This document shows positions 23,359 to 31,374 of a stretch of 39,982 bases of DNA, piece by piece. The first letter of the stretch is position 1, and each line of letters starts with the position of its first letter. Source of the DNA: JAAYAY01 sp964429355 (GTDB taxonomy: Bacteria; Planctomycetota; Planctomycetia; Pirellulales; Thermoguttaceae); contig CAYSCH010000035.1 of assembly GCA_964429355.1 (NCBI GenBank), positions 1 through 39,982 on the forward strand, written 5' to 3'. Made by a program: the position numbers and the translations under genes. Below the pieces are notes generated by a model, which was given only the letters and a program-made list of their open reading frames with translations, did no database searches and was not told the DNA's origin.

Positions 23359-24135
23359 CTACTCCGCTTGAGAAGGCTCGTAATCGTAGTTGTCGACACT
23401 GGAGAAATCCAGGGGTTCGGCGTCGTGTCGCAACCGCACCCAGATCTCGTGGAACAGGTCGTCCTGCTCGACTTCGATTCGCCGGTGCTTCACCAGTTCC
23501 AGAATGGCCAGGAAAATCCCGATCGCCGACGACTTGTGAATTCCCGATTCAAACAATTCGGTGAACGCCAGCCGAGGTTCCGTCTGCAGACGCTGGTAGA
23601 TGCGTGCCATGTGGACATGGATCGGGGTGTCGTCATAAACGATGCTCGACGGCTTGGTCGACTCGCTGTCGCGAATGATCCGCCCAAAAGCACTCACCAG
23701 ATCCCACAGTTCCACTTCGTGGATCGGTTCGTCCGCCAGGCTCCGCCGGCGCGGCGGAAGATCGTCGGCCAGACGGGCATAGTGCTGCTGCCACCATCGC
23801 CCCCGCTCTTCCAGAATGCTCGCAGCGTCGCGATACTTCTTATATTCGAGAAGCTGCTGGACGAGCTCCTTCCTCGGATCCTCCATCTCCTCTTCGATCT
23901 CGTCGGCTCGCGGAAGAACCTGCTGCGACTTGATCTCGATCAGCTTGCTGGCAAGCGCCACGAAATCGCCCACAGAATTCACGTCAAGCTGCTCGAGCAC
24001 CGTCAGGTGCTCCAGAAACTGGTCCGTGATGGCAGCGATCGGAATATCGACTATCTCGACCTCGTGCTTGCGCACGAGATACAGAAGCAGGTCCAAGGGA
24101 CCGCGAAAAATGTCGAGACTTACGCGGAAGTCCAT
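23359..24135 (-). CDS. scpA: Segregation and condensation protein A
   Basis: The 258-aa kleisin subunit bridges SMC heads together with ScpB in chromosome condensation. The N-terminal SMC-binding segment is typical: MDFRVSLDIFRGPLDLLLYL, VRKHEVEIVDIPIAAITDQF, and LVALASKLIEIKSQQVLP-like ALASKLIEIKSQQVLPR. The acidic EEEMEDPRKELVQQLLEYKK follows, and the C-terminal winged helix (SAIGIFLAILELVKHRRI) closes the protein. The Met at 24135 is the conserved start; the 98-residue open extension upstream lacks similarity. scpB is not adjacent in the window. Confidence 0.95.
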   Translation of the reverse strand: MDFRVSLDIFRGPLDLLLYLVRKHEVEIVDIPIAAITDQFLEHLTVLEQLDVNSVGDFVALASKLIEIKSQQVLPRADEIEEEMEDPRKELVQQLLEYKKYRDAASILEERGRWWQQHYARLADDLPPRRRSLADEPIHEVELWDLVSAFGRIIRDSESTKPSSIVYDDTPIHVHMARIYQRLQTEPRLAFTELFESGIHKSSAIGIFLAILELVKHRRIEVEQDDLFHEIWVRLRHDAEPLDFSSVDNYDYEPSQAE

Positions 24136-24457
24136 CGCAATTCCATCGGGGGTGCTGCAGGCTCGCTTCAGGCATCGCTTTCCAGGTAGTTCAGCATAGC
24201 CGGCCCTGCCCATTCGTGCGACCACCGGGCAAGCCGGTACGTCTTGCCCAATCGGCAAACCCTCACATCCCTTTTTCGACCGCCTGGATGCGCCGACTTG
24301 AAGCCAAGGCCCCGCCGACTGGCTGCCATTTGCAGCATTGCCCAAGTGATATGCCCAAGTGCTTTCTGACGAACGACTTGCGTAATCCGCTCGAACCGGA
24401 TAAACTCCTGGGGAATGCCGGAAAAGCAATCCCCAACACCCGAAGGAATCCTACTCT
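24136..24457. other. Divergent region, scpA / HIT gene
   Basis: A direct repeat TGCCCAAGTG occurs at 24339-24348 and 24352-24361 (13-bp period), a possible regulator site. TTGCGT (24378-24383) and TAAACT (24401-24406), 17 bp apart, form a weak promoter candidate for the HIT gene. No gene is seen. Confidence 0.3.
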
Positions 24458-25000
24458 GTGGGCGAGCACGAGCGAATCTGGGCCCCCTGGCGGTTGAGCT
24501 ATGTCCAATCCACCGACCAGCGGCCATCGGTCCCGCAAACGCCGCTCGACTTCTTGCCTGATGCCGATTGCGAGTGCTTCATCTGTCAGGCGGTCGCCGA
24601 CCCCGACAGTCGAAGTCGCCTCGTGGTTGCCCGAGGGGAAGCGAGCCTGACGATTCTGAACCGCTACCCCTACAACAACGGCCACCTGCTCGTAGCGCCC
24701 CGTCGCCATGTTGGGGGCCTCGAAGGCCTCACCCCCGCAGAACACCTGGAAGTGGCCGCCACAATTACTCGTTTGGTTGCCCTCTTGCGTCAGGAGCTTC
24801 GCGCTGAAGGGTTCAATGTGGGACTCAATCTGGGGCGAGTCGGTGGTGCGGGGCTCCCTGGGCATCTTCACTGGCACGTCGTCCCCCGTTGGAATGGTGA
24901 TACCAATTTCATGCCCACCCTGGCGGGTGTAAAGGTAATTCCCCAATCGCTCGATTCCCTTTGGGAGGTTCTGTCCACCCGGATCCAAGACTCGACCTGA
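24458..25000 (+). CDS. HIT-family nucleotide hydrolase/transferase
   Basis: The 180-aa protein carries the histidine-triad active site HLHWHVVPRW (His136-x-His138-x-His140). A CECFIC cluster (38-43) probably binds zinc, and LNRYPYNNGHLLVAPRRHV is the conserved substrate-binding segment. The IWAPWRLSYV start and this layout match bacterial Ap4A-phosphorylase-like HIT proteins, which act on dinucleoside polyphosphates or AMP conjugates. Translation starts at a GTG with AAGGA 10 nt upstream. It is divergent from scpA. Confidence 0.92.
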   Translation: MGEHERIWAPWRLSYVQSTDQRPSVPQTPLDFLPDADCECFICQAVADPDSRSRLVVARGEASLTILNRYPYNNGHLLVAPRRHVGGLEGLTPAEHLEVAATITRLVALLRQELRAEGFNVGLNLGRVGGAGLPGHLHWHVVPRWNGDTNFMPTLAGVKVIPQSLDSLWEVLSTRIQDST

Positions 25001-25316
25001 GCTTGGAATCGACTCCATGGCTGCTCCACTTGGGGGTCCCGCTCCCTGAAGGGACCTCAATGAAGTAGGATGAACTAGTCTGGTCGAGGGGATTCTTGGC
25101 AAAACAACGGCCAAATCAGGCCGACCGTTTGCATGGCTACCCCTCTTCCCCTACAATGTGGGAATTACATTTTGTCTTCATGAACAGGCCGTTTTGATGG
25201 CGTTTTGGGCTGCGTCGGCTGAAGATGATCCGAACAAACACCGGTGACCCGAGGGTGTCATAAGCAGTTCTTATCTGTCGTGATGTCATCCTTTCCCTAC
25301 ACCTGAGGATCCGGTA
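25001..25316. other. Intergenic region upstream of the PIN-TRAM gene
   Basis: It contains the promoter at 25129-25157 and a leader of about 150 nt. No RNA structure or small gene was recognised in the rest. Confidence 0.4.
25129..25157 (+). promoter_or_regulatory. Sigma70-type promoter of the PIN-TRAM gene
   Basis: TTGCAT (25129-25134) and TACAAT (25152-25157) are separated by an optimal 17 bp. The predicted start near 25164 leaves a leader of about 150 nt before the ATG at 25317. Confidence 0.5.
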
Positions 25317-26357
25317 ATGGTTCTGGTCATACTTCGCATTGTCTTCATCATCATCTCGATCGGGGTCGGGATCTTCCTGTCCACTGTGGGCGGGTTGACC
25401 GAAGAATCGGCTACTGCATGGTGGGGGTTTGTCGTTGGCATTCCCCTTATCGCGGCCGGCATTGTAACCGTGGATTGCGTCATCTCCCGCAAGCGATTGG
25501 ACGCAATTTCTGCCATCTATTTCGGCCTCATCGTGGGGTTGTTTCTCGCCTACGTAGGTGGGCTGGCTGTTGCTCCCTTTCTGATGATCACCGATCCCGA
25601 CAAACTGGATCGGATCCGGCCGGTGATCCAACTGATCCTCGCCCCTATGTTGTGTTATATCTGCATCAGTCTCTTGATGCAGACGCGGGATGATTTTCGC
25701 TTCATCATCCCCTATATCGAATTCTCCAAGGAGGTGAAGGGACGGCGGCCCTACATTCTCGACACGAGTGTCGTAATCGATGGCCGCATTGCCGATGTGG
25801 TGGAAACCGATGCCCTCGACAGCCAGCTTGTGATGCCGAGATTCGCCATCACCGAGCTTCAGGCCATTGCCGACAGTTCCGATCGCCTTCGCCGTAGTCG
25901 CGGACGGCGAGGTCTGGATATCCTCAATCGCCTGCGCAACAATCCCGAAGTCGATCTGAGGATCTACGATCGCGACCTGCCCGAATTCGCCGGCCAGCCG
26001 GTGGATCTCAAACTCGTCGGATTGGCCAAGCACCTCGAAGGCAAGCTGATCACCAACGACTACAATCTCAACAAGGTCGCCAAATTGCACGGCGTGGGCG
26101 TCATCAACCTCAACGATCTGGCCAACGCCTTGAAACCCGTGTTTCTCCCCGGCGAACATATCGAGGTGCGGATCGTCAAAGCCGGAGAAGAGCCCGGCCA
26201 AGGCGTGGGATATCTCGATGACGGCACGATGGTTGTTGTCGAGGGGGGCCGCGACCACATCAAGCAGAACGTGCACATCGCGGTCACCAGCGTCCTGCAG
26301 ACAAGCGCCGGCCGCATGGTCTTCGGACGTTTCGAGTCCCTCGCCCCTGCCAAGTAG
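25317..26357 (+). CDS. Membrane PIN-TRAM domain protein, YacL-like
   Basis: The 346-aa protein has four N-terminal membrane helices (about 4-26, 32-56, 63-90, 102-122). A PIN nuclease domain follows with acidic active-site residues in YILDTSVVIDGRIADVV, ITELQAIADSSD, GLDIL and LITNDYNLNKVA. The C-terminal TRAM domain (FLPGEHIEVRIVKAGEEPGQ to VTSVLQTSAGRMVFGRF) probably binds RNA. This is the YacL architecture conserved across many bacteria; its biological target is not settled. The start has GAGG 8 nt upstream. Confidence 0.93.
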   Translation: MVLVILRIVFIIISIGVGIFLSTVGGLTEESATAWWGFVVGIPLIAAGIVTVDCVISRKRLDAISAIYFGLIVGLFLAYVGGLAVAPFLMITDPDKLDRIRPVIQLILAPMLCYICISLLMQTRDDFRFIIPYIEFSKEVKGRRPYILDTSVVIDGRIADVVETDALDSQLVMPRFAITELQAIADSSDRLRRSRGRRGLDILNRLRNNPEVDLRIYDRDLPEFAGQPVDLKLVGLAKHLEGKLITNDYNLNKVAKLHGVGVINLNDLANALKPVFLPGEHIEVRIVKAGEEPGQGVGYLDDGTMVVVEGGRDHIKQNVHIAVTSVLQTSAGRMVFGRFESLAPAK

Positions 26358-26414
26358 ACGCTTCCCGCGGTTCCAGCTCGCTGCCTCGACGAATCTGCAG
26401 ACTGCAACCAAGGT

Positions 26415-26492
26415 NNNNNNNNNNNNNNNNNNNNNNNNNNNNNNNNNNNNNNNNNNNNNNNNNNNNNNNNNNNNNNNNNNNNNNNNNNNNNN
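26415..26492. other. Assembly gap (78 Ns)
   Basis: Undetermined bases lie 58 bp after the PIN-TRAM gene and 24 bp from the end of the Cys-rich lipoprotein gene. Any terminator or small gene here cannot be seen. Confidence 1.
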
Positions 26493-26515
26493 GAAGACAG
26501 GAATGATTCGCTCGG

Positions 26516-27091
26516 TCAGCGCTGCACGGTCGAGATCGGCCTGGCGGCTTGACTGACTCGGGTCACCTTGGCGGGACTTCCGGCCAATACTCGCGGCTGC
26601 TGTTGGAATGTGTAGTCGATCGTGCTTCCGCCGCCGCAGCTTGAGCATCCACCACCGCAACTCGAGCATTCACCGCTGCTCATGGCAGGGCTGCCTCCGC
26701 AGTTGCCGGTCCATTGCCCCAATCGATTGCAGGGCTCGCAGCACGAGGGTGGGGCACCGTGAAAATCGCCCCACCAGATCTCGCCGCAGCCATCGCCGCA
26801 GTAGCCGCCATTCAATACCCCCAACAGCCAGGTGATCGGGCCGTAACCACAGGGGCTTGGGCAGCCTGTGCCGCACGAGTCGCACGCGGCCGCTGGCTCC
26901 GCACAAGCGGTGCATGCCGGGGCGGCACAGGAACTACATGCCGGGGCGCCACAGCCGCCGCAACCATCGCCCGGTCCGCCCGTACACAGGGTGCCGGGCC
27001 CAAAGGGCCTGTACAACCAGCCGCAGTGCGTACAACCGGATCCAAGTACGCATAGTCCCGCAATCAGCAAGGACGCCAGTGTCCGTTTCAT
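26516..27091 (-). CDS. Cysteine-rich lipoprotein, planctomycete type
   Basis: The 191-aa protein has a lipoprotein signal (MKRTLASLLIAGLCVLGSGC, lipobox GSGC) and about two dozen cysteines. Many occur in short Gly/Ala-spaced patterns such as CGGCGAPACSSCAAPACTAC and CSSCGGGCSSCGGG. HCGWLYRPFGPGTLC and ITWLLGVLNGGYCGDGCGEI are the recognisable segments. Comparable Cys-rich exported proteins are associated with the planctomycete envelope. No enzymatic motif is visible. AGGAG lies 11 nt before the ATG. The gene ends 24 bp from the assembly gap, but its stop codon is present. Confidence 0.8.
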   Translation of the reverse strand: MKRTLASLLIAGLCVLGSGCTHCGWLYRPFGPGTLCTGGPGDGCGGCGAPACSSCAAPACTACAEPAAACDSCGTGCPSPCGYGPITWLLGVLNGGYCGDGCGEIWWGDFHGAPPSCCEPCNRLGQWTGNCGGSPAMSSGECSSCGGGCSSCGGGSTIDYTFQQQPRVLAGSPAKVTRVSQAARPISTVQR

Positions 27092-27446
27092 GACTCAACT
27101 ATCTCCTGTTCGATCCGCGTCGGGAATTTGCTCAACCGGCGCACCATGGAACGTCATAGAAGGGCAGATCCGGCTCTTCGCGTGCCGAGTGTGATTCTAC
27201 ATGACGCCGTTGTTTATCGACCGCAGAGTCGCCGAAATCGAGAAAAACCGCAAAATCCATAAAGCTGGCCCATAATTCGTGAATTCCGCAGCCCCCCAAG
27301 ACGCACCCGCCATGAGACTGCCTACGGGTCGAGTCTCCTGGGCCGGTGGGCTTGTTGACAGTGCTATCCCTGTCCCCTAGACTCCCGGTCAGCACCGAGG
27401 GAGCCGAACCCTCCCTCCAACCTGGGTACTGTCGGGAGTTCTGGAA
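27092..27446. other. Divergent region, Cys-rich lipoprotein / VCBS gene
   Basis: It holds the strong promoter at 27355-27383 for the rightward gene. The leftward promoter was not identified. No small gene is supported. Confidence 0.45.
27355..27383 (+). promoter_or_regulatory. Sigma70-type promoter of the VCBS gene
   Basis: A perfect TTGACA (27355-27360) and TAGACT (27378-27383) are separated by 17 bp. The expected start near 27390 gives a leader of about 55 nt. Confidence 0.6.
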
Positions 27447-28793
27447 ATGAACATCATTCGAATCGTGGGCATGCTGCTGGCGTCGACCTGGGCGGTCTCG
27501 GCAATGGGGGCGGAGCCGATTTTCTTCCCGGTCAAGATCGATGGTCCGGCACACGATCCGGCCAACCACAGCTTCTGGTACGGTCCGTTCTGCGAATGTG
27601 CCTCGGCCCTCGATGTGGACGGCGACGGCGATCTGGACCTGGTCGCGGGACGCAACTGGTACGAGGCGCCCAAATGGGAGAAGCATCCCGACTTCCGCGA
27701 CGGCGCTGAAACCAACGGCCCCGAGACCGACGACAACAGCGAGTTCGCCATGGACGTCAACCGCGACGGCTGCATCGATATCGTCAGTTCCGGCTGGATG
27801 CGGATGAAGGGCGCTTTCTGGTACGAGAACCCGGGGCCCGACAAGGTCAAAACCAGCACCAAGTGGAAGGCCACTCGCTTTCACTCGCCGTTCAGCATGG
27901 AAGGCGTCATCCACGGCGACATCGACGGCGACGGCGACGACGACATCCTCTGCAACCACTGGAGCCTCGAACCGGGCCAGGGAATGACCTGGTACGAGTC
28001 GGTGGACAAGGAACCCTGGCTGATCGAACACGTGGTCGGCACCGAAGGGGAAATGCATGGCAACGGCCTGGGCGACATCAACGGCGACGGCCGCACGGAT
28101 ATCGTCACTCCCGTCGGATGGTACGAATGCCCTTCAAAACCGGCCGAGGACGACTGGACATTTCACGCCGATTACCAGTTCCACCAGATCGACCAGCCCG
28201 AAAGCCGCAACCCCGCTTCCCACCCGATGCTCGTGTCCGACGTCAATGGAGACGGCCTCAGCGACATTATCGCCGGCTCCTCCCACAGCTACGGCCTGGC
28301 CTGGCTCGAGCAGAATATCGATCCCGACGGCAAGCGATCCTTCGTCACCCATTGGGCCGAACGGGATTTCGGCCAGTTCCACACGATGGCCTTGGGCGAC
28401 CTGAACGGCGACGGCAAAGCCGACCTGGTTACCGGCAAGCGGCTCTTCGCCCATCACGGCCGTGACGTGAGCTGCTACGACCCGCTCTTCGCCTTCTGGT
28501 ACGATATCCATGGCGGACGGTTCGAGCGGCACATCCTCTCCTTCGGCCACATGCAGTGGATCCAGGGAGAAGCAAATCACAACCCGCCACCTAACGGCGC
28601 CATTGCGGTGGGCATGAAGGTGATCGTGATCGATATGGACGGCGACGGCGACAACGACGTGGTCGCCCCCGGCAAAACCGGCCTCTACGTCTTCTACAAC
28701 ACGGCCACCGCCCCGCAGCCGCCGCCGAAGCCGCGATTGCCCGAAGAAGAGACCTATCCCACTTGGGTTCCCTGGAGCAACAAACCACAATAA
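27447..28793 (+). CDS. Secreted FG-GAP/VCBS-repeat beta-propeller protein
   Basis: The 448-aa protein has a signal peptide (IIRIVGMLLASTWAVSAMGA). Seven Asp-rich calcium-binding repeats are visible: DVDGDGDLDLVAG, DVNRDGCIDIVSS, DIDGDGDDDILCN, DINGDGRTDIVTP, DVNGDGLSDIIAG, DLNGDGKADLVTG and DMDGDGDNDVVAP. Seven such motifs fit a seven-bladed propeller. Trp/Tyr-rich turns (WYEN, WYES, WYEC) recur between blades. Planctomycetes encode many of these, probably for binding or acting on extracellular polysaccharide. No catalytic residues are identifiable. It starts the plus-strand accessory run. Confidence 0.88.
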   Translation: MNIIRIVGMLLASTWAVSAMGAEPIFFPVKIDGPAHDPANHSFWYGPFCECASALDVDGDGDLDLVAGRNWYEAPKWEKHPDFRDGAETNGPETDDNSEFAMDVNRDGCIDIVSSGWMRMKGAFWYENPGPDKVKTSTKWKATRFHSPFSMEGVIHGDIDGDGDDDILCNHWSLEPGQGMTWYESVDKEPWLIEHVVGTEGEMHGNGLGDINGDGRTDIVTPVGWYECPSKPAEDDWTFHADYQFHQIDQPESRNPASHPMLVSDVNGDGLSDIIAGSSHSYGLAWLEQNIDPDGKRSFVTHWAERDFGQFHTMALGDLNGDGKADLVTGKRLFAHHGRDVSCYDPLFAFWYDIHGGRFERHILSFGHMQWIQGEANHNPPPNGAIAVGMKVIVIDMDGDGDNDVVAPGKTGLYVFYNTATAPQPPPKPRLPEEETYPTWVPWSNKPQ

Positions 28794-29025
28794 CCACCCC
28801 ATCTGTACCACTTTCCGCTCCATAGGCCGTTTAACACCGAAGTTCTTTCTTCGTTTCGCGCATCGCACCCTGGGCAGAGATGGCAGACAGAGCCGAACGC
28901 CGAAGGTGGTGAACAACATCGCAAGAACGTAGATCTGCCTCTCGGCCGAGGAAGACTATACAATTCGGCAATCCCGATCGGTTTCGGCCTATGGCCCTAT
29001 TCGTTCGCATTCGGAGGCGCTCACC

Positions 29026-30570
29026 ATGATACGAAACACTTTGCATACGATTCGCGTCTTGTGCCTGCTGCTGTGCGCGGCAGTTGCCACCGGCGCCGAC
29101 GGTTTCACCGATTTGTTCAACGGCAAAGACCTCTCGGGCTGGATCAATCCGCCCGGCAGCGGTTGGGTCGTTGAAGAGGGAGTGATCGCGCTTGCGCAGG
29201 AAATCGACGGCAAGGAACACAACCACGAATATCTCTGGACTGAGCAGGAATACGGCGATTTCGTCCTGGAACTCGAGTTCAAGATCCCCGAACGGGCCAA
29301 CAGCGGAGTCTTCCTCCGCACAGCCGACATGAAAGACCCCGTCTCGACGGGCCTCGAGATCCAGGTCTGCAACTCCTATGGCCGCGACACTCTCACCCGC
29401 GGCGGCACCGCCGGTGCCGTCTACGACTGCCAGGCCCCGTCGGCCAACCCGGTGAAGAAACCCGGCGAGTGGAACAAGTTCCGCATCACCTGCCGTCAGA
29501 ACATCGTTCAAGTGGAACTCAACGGCCAGCAGATCGTCCACATGGACCTCGACCGCTGGACCAAGGCAAAAGAGAACCCCGACGGCACGGAGAACAAGTT
29601 CGCCACGCCCATCAAGGATTTCGCCCGGACCGGTCGAATCGGTTTGCAGGACCACGGACAGCCCGTCTGGTACCGCAACATTCGCGTCCAACGATTGGAG
29701 AATAACGTGTATACGATGACACCCGACCAGCACGGACAGATCGTCAAGACCCCCGGCGGCCGCACCGTGTTCAGCTACATGACCAAGAAACCGGCCGAAA
29801 CGAACCTGACCGCCAACAGCGTCTGCTGCCTCTACCCGGTCTTCACACCCGGTGGCGAGCGGGCCGTCGATTTCGCCCCCGGCGACCACCGCCACCACCG
29901 CGGCATCTTCCTCGCCTGGCATGCAACCAAGGGGGAGAAACCGGCCGACTTCTGGGGCTGGGGCGAGTTTGCCCCCACCGAGAATCGGATCATCGAGAAC
30001 CGCCAGATCAAGCTCGCCGAGGCCGACGCCGAGCACGCCGTTCTCGAAGTGAAGAATGACTGGAAGGTCGAAGGCAAGGTCATGATCGCCGAAGAAACCA
30101 CCGTGACCACGCACGACACCGCGGGTGTGACCGTGATCGACATGCAGTATTGCCTCACGCCCCAGGAAGACGTGACCCTCATGGAGACGGCCTTCGGCGG
30201 CTTCTGCGTGAAGGGCCGCAAGGAAGGCCAGGCCTACTATGCGGGCCCGCAAGGCAAGATCGACCTTCCCAATCCCCATCACCTCAAGCCCGAGACCGAC
30301 TGGCCCGCCTCCCCCTGGTACGACTACGTGATCGCCCTGGAAGGCGGCAAGACGATCGGCGTGGCCGTCGTCGACCACCCCAAGAACCCGCCTTCCACCT
30401 GGCACAACCTGCTCCCCATCGCCATGGTCAACCCCTGCATCGTCGCCCCGGGTGCCATGGAGTTGAAGAAAGCCACTCCCCTCGTGCTTCGCTACCGCGT
30501 CGTCGTTCACGACGGCGCCGAGCCGACGCAGTTGTTGAACGAACTGGCGGAAGAGTTTCGTGGCAAGTGA
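29026..30570 (+). CDS. DUF1080 (3-keto-disaccharide hydrolase) - DUF6807 (PmoA-like) fusion
   Basis: The 514-aa secreted protein has a signal peptide (VLCLLLCAAVATGADG). Residues about 25-226 are a DUF1080 concanavalin-like domain: FTDLFNGKDLSGW, FVLELEFKIPERANSGVFLR, EWNKFRITCRQNIVQVELNG and GRIGLQDHGQPVWYRNIRV. DUF1080 members cleave 3-keto-glycosides. Residues about 230-514 are a DUF6807/PmoA-like domain: DHRHHRGIFLAWH and FWGWGEF, ending VLRYRVVVHDG. The two domains are more often seen as separate proteins in planctomycetes. Here they are joined with a linker of only a few residues. Together they suggest processing of an oxidised glycoside outside the cytoplasm. Confidence 0.88.
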   Translation: MIRNTLHTIRVLCLLLCAAVATGADGFTDLFNGKDLSGWINPPGSGWVVEEGVIALAQEIDGKEHNHEYLWTEQEYGDFVLELEFKIPERANSGVFLRTADMKDPVSTGLEIQVCNSYGRDTLTRGGTAGAVYDCQAPSANPVKKPGEWNKFRITCRQNIVQVELNGQQIVHMDLDRWTKAKENPDGTENKFATPIKDFARTGRIGLQDHGQPVWYRNIRVQRLENNVYTMTPDQHGQIVKTPGGRTVFSYMTKKPAETNLTANSVCCLYPVFTPGGERAVDFAPGDHRHHRGIFLAWHATKGEKPADFWGWGEFAPTENRIIENRQIKLAEADAEHAVLEVKNDWKVEGKVMIAEETTVTTHDTAGVTVIDMQYCLTPQEDVTLMETAFGGFCVKGRKEGQAYYAGPQGKIDLPNPHHLKPETDWPASPWYDYVIALEGGKTIGVAVVDHPKNPPSTWHNLLPIAMVNPCIVAPGAMELKKATPLVLRYRVVVHDGAEPTQLLNELAEEFRGK

Positions 30571-30646
30571 AGTTTGCCCATCGATGATCCAGTCCCGTGC
30601 GCATCAAAACGCATCCTACCCGAACCTTAACCACTGACAACTTCTC

Positions 30647-31330
30647 ATGGACTACACCTACCAGCAAATCGCCAAGATGATCGACCACTCCCTCCTCAAG
30701 CCCGAGATGCCCGACGAGGTACTCGAGGAGGGAATCCAGGTTGCCTTCAAGTACGATGTGGCCTCGGTCTGCATCAAGCCTTATTACCTCAGACGCTGCA
30801 GCGAACTTCTGGCCGGAAGCACGATCGTGCCCAGCACTGTCATCGGCTTTCCCCACGGCAGCAACACGACCGCAGTCAAGGTCGCCGAGGCACAGCAGGC
30901 GCTGAAGGACGGCGGCCGCGAGCTCGACATGGTCTGCAACTTCGGCAAGGCCCTCTCGGGCGATTGGGACTACGTCCGCAGGGACCTCAAGGAAGTGATT
31001 GATTGCACCCATGCCGGCGGGGCAAAAGTCAAGGTGATCTTCGAGAACTGCTTCCTCCAGGATTCCCACAAGATCAAGCTTTGTGAGATCTGCGGCGAGC
31101 TGGGTGCCGACTGGGTCAAGACCTCCACCGGTTTCGGCACCGGCGGCGCCACCGATGAAGACCTCAAACTCATGCGAGCCCACTCGCCCAAGAACGTGCA
31201 GGTCAAAGCGGCCGGCGGCGTACGCACCTTCGACCGGCTCCTCGAGGTCCGAACAACCGGCGTGACACGGTGCGGAGCAACAGCGACCGTCGCCATCCTG
31301 GACGAGTGCAAGAAGAGATTGGGCATGTGA
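30647..31330 (+). CDS. deoC: Deoxyribose-phosphate aldolase
   Basis: The 227-aa TIM-barrel class I aldolase converts 2-deoxyribose-5-phosphate to glyceraldehyde-3-phosphate and acetaldehyde. The Schiff-base Lys is in ADWVKTSTGFGTGGAT and the second active-site Lys is in NVQVKAAGGVRTFD, both intact. Early landmarks are MIDHSLLKPEM, ASVCIKPYYL and TVIGFPHGSNTT. It follows the DUF1080 fusion gene by 76 bp on the same strand. In this setting it could serve general sugar or nucleoside catabolism. Confidence 0.95.
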   Translation: MDYTYQQIAKMIDHSLLKPEMPDEVLEEGIQVAFKYDVASVCIKPYYLRRCSELLAGSTIVPSTVIGFPHGSNTTAVKVAEAQQALKDGGRELDMVCNFGKALSGDWDYVRRDLKEVIDCTHAGGAKVKVIFENCFLQDSHKIKLCEICGELGADWVKTSTGFGTGGATDEDLKLMRAHSPKNVQVKAAGGVRTFDRLLEVRTTGVTRCGATATVAILDECKKRLGM

Positions 31331-31374
31331 ATGCATGACCGGTGGACGTTGTGGGGGCCGGTGGAGAAGGTGCC

